Source: Selaginella moellendorffii (Eukaryota > Streptophyta > Lycopodiopsida > Selaginellales > Selaginellaceae). Taken from it: a stretch of DNA of 64,000 nt. The position numbers and the translations under genes were made by a program. The notes under the pieces were generated by a model, which saw nothing but the letters and a program-made list of their open reading frames with translations, did no database searches and was not told the origin of the DNA. Below, in pieces: positions 55,249 through 64,000 of this stretch (its first letter is position 1; each line of letters opens with the position of its first letter). The DNA lies in contig NW_003314261.1 of NCBI RefSeq assembly GCF_000143415.4, positions 3,464,880 to 3,528,879 of the forward strand. Direction: 5' to 3'.

Positions 55249-55612
55249 CGAGAAGTGACTTGTATACACAGTTCCAAAAGAGGCTCGCGTTTGTAAACAC
55301 TGACTGAGTTTTTCTCTCTCTTTTTTTTGTTTGATTTGCTCGGGTGGGAGGAGAGATTTTTCGCTCGCCACCATTCCAAAACTGTAACATGGATTGTTCC
55401 AATTGGGAATTTGCACAGTTTTCCGTGTGTTATTTCTCTATATTTTGCTATATTTAAGACACAGTGTTTTTTAGCACTTATTTCTAGACAAAACTTAAAA
55501 TGTAATAAAAGATTGAGGAAAATGAAAAATGCCGAATTAGGACGTTGATTGGTTTATATATGGCTCTAGACCGGTTAAATACGCTGATTGTCAAATTAGG
55601 AGCCGAGAAAAG
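55249..55612. other. Gap between the transporter and the first subtilase
   Basis: A 364-bp T-rich region with AATAAAAG at 55503 that may be a polyadenylation signal, then the subtilase promoter with TATATATGG near 55556. No gene. Confidence 0.35.
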
Positions 55613-58600
55613 ATGGCTGCAATGTTTTGGCTCCTGGTTTCCGTTTGTTTCTTTTTTCAATTCCAGGTCGAAGCCTCCAAGGTTTGTAAAAAGCTGGGAT
55701 ACCCAAATTCCCGAGTTAACATCCTTCGTATTGTATTGCAGCCCGCAAAACTTCACATTGTCTACTTGGGGCATTCGGACCCGGAGTTGCATCCGGACGC
55801 GATCGCGGAGTCGCACTCGTCGCTTCTCGCGGAAACAATTGGAAGGTAAGATCGAAAAAAGTTTATCAAGTCGATCTTAGGAGGGAGTTTTCCTTTGCTA
55901 CCACCCAAACAAAGTTGGCGTTGGAACCCTAAATTATGATTTGGATGGAACAGTGAGGACGCGAGCGAGGCGCTCATTTATTCCTACAAGCACGCTTTCA
56001 GTGGATTCGCGGCCAAGCTCACGGACGAGCAGGTCGATCGCATTTCTGGTAATTAGCGCCGGCGCTATTAGAGAGATCCAACTCTCTCTTGTTCTTGTTT
56101 TCTTGGAAATCCAGGTCTCCCGGGCGTGATTTCCGTCTTCCCCAGTGGCATTTCAAAGCTCCACACGACTGCGTCGTGGGATTTCCTAGGCTTGTCGGTG
56201 GATCGCCGCGGGAGGAAGCATTCCTTGTCCAGGGTGGGCGGATCGCTGTGGAAGAACACGGATTATGGCAAGGATGTTATCATCGGCTCGCTTGACACTG
56301 GTAAGGTTCTCGCATTCTTCCATCTCGATCTTCTTGTTTGCATTTTCGAAGTTCTTGGATCTCATTCGTCTTGTAAGATCTCTTGTTTGCTCTTGATCTT
56401 TTTCCTTCGCCTTGTCCCATCTCAATCTTCCTTGTTTGCGATCTTTTTCCTTTGGCAAATTTTCATTTCTAGATCTCTAGGATCTTAATGAATATCATGT
56501 CGATTGCCAGGAGTGTGGCCGGAGTCCGAGAGCTTCTCCGATGAAGGAATGGGTCCGGTTCCCAGCCGGTGGCGAGGAATCTGTCAAGCCGGCCAAGCTT
56601 TCAACTCCTCGCTATGTAACAGGTGAGCTACAAACTCCAGGATCGAGAAACTAGACTCTTTATGTTCCTTCTCACAGGAAAATCATTGGCGCTCGATACT
56701 ATTACAAAGGCATGAGGGCCGAAAACATCTCCGCGGCCGGAGACTTCTTCTCGGCCAGGGACAAGGAAGGACACGGCTCGCACACCGCCTCCACGGCCGC
56801 TGGACGATTTGTGCCAAACGTTAGTCTGCATGGCTATGGTAATGGGACCGCCAAGGGAGGGGCGCCGTTCGCGAGGCTGGCAATCTACAAAGTTTGCTGG
56901 CCTCTAGGCTGCAGCGAGGTCGACATCCTTGCCGCCATGGATCAGGCCATCGAAGATGGAGTGGACTTGATGACGCTTTCTCTAGGGGGAGATCCAGGGG
57001 AATTTTTCTCCGACGCGACAGCAGTTGGCGCCTTCCACGCTGTCCAGCGAGGGATCCCCGTGGTTGCCTCGGGCGGTAACGCCGGGCCGACGCTCGGGGT
57101 AGTTTCCAACGTTGCGCCGTGGATCGTCACGGTGGCTGCTAGTACCCTGGACAGGAACTTCTCGTCGAGAGCTGTGCTTGGGAATGGTGCAGTGTACAAG
57201 GTGACGAACTTATGTTTCGATCGATCGTGGTTTTTACGTTTGCTTTTCTACAGGGTGAGTCGATCTCTTACAAAGAGCTTAAGCCGTGGCAGTACCCGCT
57301 CATTGCAAGCAAGGATGCCTTTGCACCAACTTCAAATTCATCGCGCAGGTAAAGCTTTTCTTTGTTCCAGTTCTTTGAAAGGCAGCACTGATTCTTGACG
57401 TCCTTTTGGATTGCAGCGAGTTGTGTGTGGTGGGTTCCTTGGATCCCGAGAAGGTGAGAGGCAAGATAGTGGCTTGTTTGCGCGGTGAAAACAGTCGCGT
57501 TGACAAGGGCCATAATGTCCTCTTGGCTGGTGGTGCTGGAATGATCCTTTGCAACGGACCGGCTGAAGGAAACGAAATTCTGGCCGATGACCATTTCGTG
57601 CCTACGGTTCATGTTACTTATACTGATGGAGCAGCAATCTTCTCGTACATCAACGCTTCCGAGTACGTAAAGCTTCCTTTTTCCAAGCTGACTGTTTTCT
57701 TTACGCAGGCATCCAACAGCTTATATCACCCCTCCAGTTACAATGTCAGGTGTAAAGGCTCCTGTCATGGCAGCGTTTTCATCTCCAGGTCCAAACGTCG
57801 TTGTTCCGGACGTGCTCAAGGTAAGATGCTCGAGATCTCTCTAATTGCTTAGTGACTGTGGCTCCTGTTACGCAGCCCGATATCACTGCTCCGGGAGTAG
57901 ACATCATAGCGGCGATCAGCCCAGCCAGCGGAGACGGGAGCTATGGAAGCATGTCTGGAACATCCATGTCGTGTCCCCATGTCGCGGGGATGATCGCTCT
58001 CCTCAAAGCTTATCACCCAGAGTGGAGTCCCGCGGCCATCAGATCAGCACTGAGCACCACAGGTATGCTACTACAGAGTTCCAAGATGATATAAGAATCT
58101 CACTCAATTCTCGTAATAACAGCAACCGTGGTGGACAACAAGAAAAATCACATTCTCACCAACGCTCTGGAGAGAGCCACGCCTTTCCACTTTGGAAGCG
58201 GTCACGTCGATCCCAATGCGGCAGCACACCCGGGCCTGATCTATGACGTATCCGAGAGCGACTACATCGCGTTCCTGTGCGACCTGTATGATTCGGTCGC
58301 CGTCGCGCTCATCACCGGCAAGCGGGGGATAGATTGCAGCACAGTGGCGCAGCCGGCGAGCGCTCTCAATCTCCCCAGCATCACTCTCTCCAACTTGACA
58401 GGGGTGAAAACGGTGACCCGGTTCGTGACCAATGTCGGGGATTGCGTGTCGACGTATTGGCCCAAGATCGAAGCTCCGGAGGGCGTGTCCGTGAGTGTCG
58501 AGCCGTCCGAGCTCGCCTTTACTCAAGCGGGCCAAACTCTAGCTTTCAACGTTACTTTTAACGCAACGATGCCACGCAAGGACTACGTGTTTGGATCTCT

Positions 58601-58664
58601 CACCTGGAAGAGCTACAAGCACAAAGTTAGAATACCACTCACTGTGAAGGCCGCATTGGCGTGA
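55613..58664 (+). CDS. Subtilisin-like serine protease (subtilase) 1
   Basis: Eleven exons: 55613-55681, 55742-55845, 55954-56048, 56115-56300, 56511-56622, 56678-57200, 57254-57348, 57417-57662, 57709-57820, 57876-58062 and 58123-58664; 756 residues. A signal peptide ([14 protein letters not shown]) precedes an I9 prodomain ([26 protein letters not shown]). The catalytic triad and oxyanion Asn are intact: Asp in IIGSLDTG, His in GHGSHTAST, Asn in ASGGNAGP and Ser in [13 protein letters not shown] protease-associated domain ([12 protein letters not shown]) lies between His and Ser and a fibronectin-like domain ends the protein (TRFVTNVGD). It is a secreted protease of the plant SBT family. 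The 210-bp fourth intron is unusually long for this window. Confidence 0.94.
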
Positions 58665-58742
58665 TGGAAAAAACTTCGATTTGATTTGATCCACAACTGT
58701 TCTCAATTTGATTCACAACTGTTCTCGATCAGCTTCTCTGGC

Positions 58743-60076
58743 CTATGCATTTACAATCATCCCTCCTGCAGAGAAAAACGAGTAACTTAAGAGCTCCTTG
58801 ATAGAGGAAGAAAAGATATATACTATACCGTTTGGATGAAGGACTTGTCCAGTGAAGAAGGCAGCGTCCTCCGAGGCGAGGAAGACGTAGGAGGGAGCAA
58901 TGTCGTCCGGCTGCGCAGCTTTTCCCATCGGGCACTGCTCGCCAAAGTGCTCGGTTTGCTCGGGCTCCGGCGACGAAGCTGGGATTAAAGGAGCCCACAC
59001 TGGACCTGGAGCAACGCCTGGAGGAGTAGCAAGCAACAATTGGTTTGGACAAAAGGTGGACGAGAATTATGAAACAAGGACGAGCTTACCATTCACACGA
59101 ATTCCTCTATCCACGAGGTTGAGAGCGAGAGACCTTGTGAAGCCGACGATGGCTCCTTTGGTGGACGTGTAGTCGATGAGAGTCTTGTTTCCTTTGTAGG
59201 CGTTCACAGAGGTGGTGTTGATGATGCAGCCCTCGCCTTCCTTCATGTGAGGCACGGCATACCTGTGTCGTAGAGAGGCAACTCAGTTTTGATTGATACT
59301 AGAGAGGATTTACCTGGAGAGATAGAAGTGGGAGAATATGTTGGTTCTAAACACGCGTTCCAGCTGCTCCGGCTTGAGGTCCTCGATCTTCTGTACGCGG
59401 TACTGCTCGGCGGCGTTGTTGACGAGTATGTCAATCCTCCCATAAGCTTTCACCACTTCGTCAACAATCTAATGCGATCGACAAGAACATAACCGAAAAA
59501 AGAATCGTCACGAAAGTTTCTCTTGAAGTCTGCAAAACTCAATCGGGCTTGCCTTTTTGCAGTTCTCGTCGTAACCAATGTCGGCTGGGATCATGATCGG
59601 ATCCTTGGCATGCGCGGTCTTGGCCTCCTTGATCATATGGATCGCTTCCTCCGCGTCCTTCTCCTCTTTCCCAGGCACGTAAGTTATGGCGACACTGGCG
59701 CCCTCGAGGCTATAGAAGTAAGCCACAGCTCGCCCAATGCCGGAGTCTCCCCCAGTTATCAGAGCCACCTTATTCTGTGGGACACACAAGCATCAAATCG
59801 AACAAGCCCGAGATTTGAAAATAGCAACGACTTAACCTTGAGCTTGTCCGATGGCTTGTAATCCGAGCGCTTGGTGCGGGGATGGGGATCCATGACGTGC
59901 TGGACTCCAGGCTGCGACTCCTGCTTCTGCGCTGGGAAGGTCGCCATAGCTCTCGCTCCGGGACACGATCGAGAAAAGGCCCTGCTCGTTCTTGTGTAAA
60001 ACCTGGACACAAACGCTCCTCTTCTCGCTGGGAGTCCCCCTAAAACGAGAGCCGCTGCCCTATCAAAGCAATACAT
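58743..60076 (-). CDS. Short-chain dehydrogenase/reductase, glucose/ribitol dehydrogenase type
   Basis: Six exons: 59837-60076, 59553-59774, 59314-59468, 59090-59262, 58829-59017 and 58743-58765; 333 residues. An Arg-rich, acid-poor N-terminal extension of about 43 residues (ALVLGGLPARRGAFVSRFYT) precedes MATFPAQKQESQPG, the usual start of the family, so organelle import is likely. Core motifs are all present: cofactor loop ALITGGDSGIGR, NNAAEQY, Ser in TTSVNAY and the catalytic Tyr-Lys in YTSTKGA. Relatives from seeds are called glucose and ribitol dehydrogenases and are linked to ABA and drying. The second intron (59469-59552) begins with GC (AAG|GCAAGC). An internal start at 59947 would give the shorter cytosolic form. 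Confidence 0.93.
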
Positions 60077-60562
60077 GCGCGAAATCGTTCAAACGCATCA
60101 TCATAGCAAGCGCCAAAGATTTTATTCGCCGGGGATGGCGCCACATCATGCACTGCATGGGGTTGCGTGGGGCTGTGTTCACGTATCCACGTGTGATTTT
60201 GTTCTCTCGGCAAAAATTTACATGCCTTTGTAAAAATCTCCAATCTTTGGTGAGCGCCATTCCAGTTCTCTATATTTTATTTATGTTAATATCGGATGTG
60301 TAAACGTAAATTAATGTACGTGTAAAAAGGTTAAGGGACTAAAGGTTGAAAGCGCTGGATGGTATCGGACGGCTGGTTTTGTATTCCGGATGATATGTCC
60401 ACCCTGGTTCCTCACTCAATTTAATGCGCAGGAATAATATCCGCAAAAGCAAAAACAAGAGAATCACGTAAGTTTGACTGCTGCTTCATTCCTCCACATG
60501 TTAGCAAGAACACGGAACAAAAATTATAGGGTTCTTCGGCGGTTTCTACCTCCTTCCGGCCA
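60077..60562. promoter_or_regulatory. Divergent promoter between the SDR and subtilase 2
   Basis: A 486-bp gap between head-to-head genes. CACGTGTG at 60188-60195 is a G-box/ABRE-type word about 110 bp from the SDR start; this would fit the ABA-related expression known for SDR relatives. No other element was assigned. Confidence 0.4.
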
Positions 60563-63422
<2,860 letters not shown>

Positions 63423-63702
63423 AAACCACGAATAATTTGAAGCTGACAACATCTCGTTTTCTTCTCAAGCTGAACCTACGAGACTAAATTATTAGAACAG
63501 AAAAGGTATCGTTTCCGCTATATTCCTTATTCCAGGTGAAAAGATGGTGTACCTCATAGCTTGTACCATTAGATCACTCTCTTGGTGGAAAGATGGTGTA
63601 CCTTCTAGCTTGTAGATCACTCACCTTGTGTGAGATTCACTGGGCCAAAAAACATTGTCTCCACATATCTCAAGAGAAAATGGTGTACCTGAGAAGTAGC
63701 TC
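63423..63702. repeat. Convergent 3' region with short tandem repeat
   Basis: The gap between convergent subtilase 2 and the RING gene holds GAAAAGATGGTGTACCT (63538), GAAAGATGGTGTACCTT (63587) and AAAATGGTGTACCTG (63675). The first two units also share TAGCTTGTA and TAGATCACTC, giving a repeat of about 49 bp. The third copy keeps only the ATGGTGTACCT core. Confidence 0.55.
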
Positions 63703-64000
63703 TTAGTTTGCGCCATTGTAGACTCGCACGCGCTGCTGGATCCTCGTTCTGCAAGACGGGCACTCGGCCATCCCCTTCCTCTCGTGCAAATCGTTGCACT
63801 TGACGCACACCACCTGGTGAGCACACGGCAAGAACACCACAGAGATCTCCTCGCACAGGCACATGACGCATTCCCTGTCCCTCCGGACGCCCCACGCCAT
63901 CGGCATCGCGTCCTGCTCGCTCAGGTCCAACAAGCTTAGCTCGCTAGCACCGAACTTGAGCTTGCAAACTTCCTGCTCCAGCTTGTGTATCTCGTCCCTG
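63703..64000 (-). CDS. RING-type E3 ubiquitin ligase of the RF4/RF298/MIP1 group, 3' end
   Basis: The frame is open from the right edge to the stop at 63703-63705, giving 98 residues of the C-terminus. It starts in a coiled-coil tail (RDEIHKLEQEVCKLKF) and ends with a C3HC4 RING finger: C-x2-C in RECVMCL, then LPCAHQVVCVKC with Cys-x-His-x2-Cys-x2-Cys spacing and CPSCR. The sequence VVFLPCAHQVVC and ECPSCRTRIQQRVRV is typical of the plant RF4-like/MND1-interacting proteins. RING ligases bring E2 enzymes to substrates. The N-terminal part and its target specificity lie outside the window. Confidence 0.88.
   Translation of the reverse strand, partial: RDEIHKLEQEVCKLKFGASELSLLDLSEQDAMPMAWGVRRDRECVMCLCEEISVVFLPCAHQVVCVKCNDLHERKGMAECPSCRTRIQQRVRVYNGAN

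Overview
This is plant nuclear DNA, most likely from a lycophyte such as Selaginella. That name is an inference. The reasons are plant-only gene families (NPH3-type BTB protein, LTPG, subtilases, CSN5, glabra3-type bHLH, plant Ca2+-dependent nuclease), almost all introns only about 45-90 bp long with standard GT..AG ends, and tight gene spacing. All gene models were built by reading splice sites by eye and checking reading phase and family alignment from memory; no search was run.

Left arm (1-27.9 kb), gene-dense: a GDSL esterase/lipase (partial, -), a 15-exon DUF4091/GH123-like protein (-), a broken F-box gene (+), a bHLH MYC/GL3-type regulator with a 15-nt microexon (-), a heterotrimeric G-protein alpha subunit (-), a mitochondrial-type type II peroxiredoxin (-), 2.4 kb of AT-rich DNA, an OTU-type cysteine protease (-), an ASG1-like protein (-), a staphylococcal-like nuclease of the CAN type (-), an NPH3/RPT2-like protein (+), a GPI-anchored lipid transfer protein (+), an organellar ribosomal protein S13 (-) and CSN5 (-).

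Middle (27.9-50.4 kb): a nested cluster of decayed Ty3/gypsy LTR retrotransposons. The block is bounded by the first 25 bp of one LTR family (F) on the left and by a complete 176-bp LTR of that family on the right. Inside lie element A (LTR plus gag-pol, split by a solo LTR of family B with a perfect 5-bp target duplication), a minus-strand integrase fragment, element C (chromodomain-type, both LTRs present, many stops), a second family-B LTR, a long inverted repeat and the RNase H-integrase end of element F. To its right are two old, minus-strand LTR fossils. LTRs A, B and C share a short core beside G-rich tracts, and A and B carry long hexamer-based arrays.

Right arm (50.5-64 kb), gene-dense again: a Tm-1-like (UPF0261) protein (+), a drug/metabolite transporter of the SLC35F/EamA type (+), two subtilases with the same 11-exon plan (+) flanking an SDR of the glucose/ribitol dehydrogenase type (-), and the 3' end of a RING E3 ligase of the RF4/MIP1 type (-).

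There is no operon-like logic here; neighbours are not functionally linked in any obvious way. Three introns need GC-AG splicing to keep frame or family alignment. No tRNA, rRNA or CRISPR was seen. I did not find a convincing new biological system; the best leads are the structure of the retroelement cluster, the microexon, the 22-bp double TGACGTCA palindrome and the shared LTR core.
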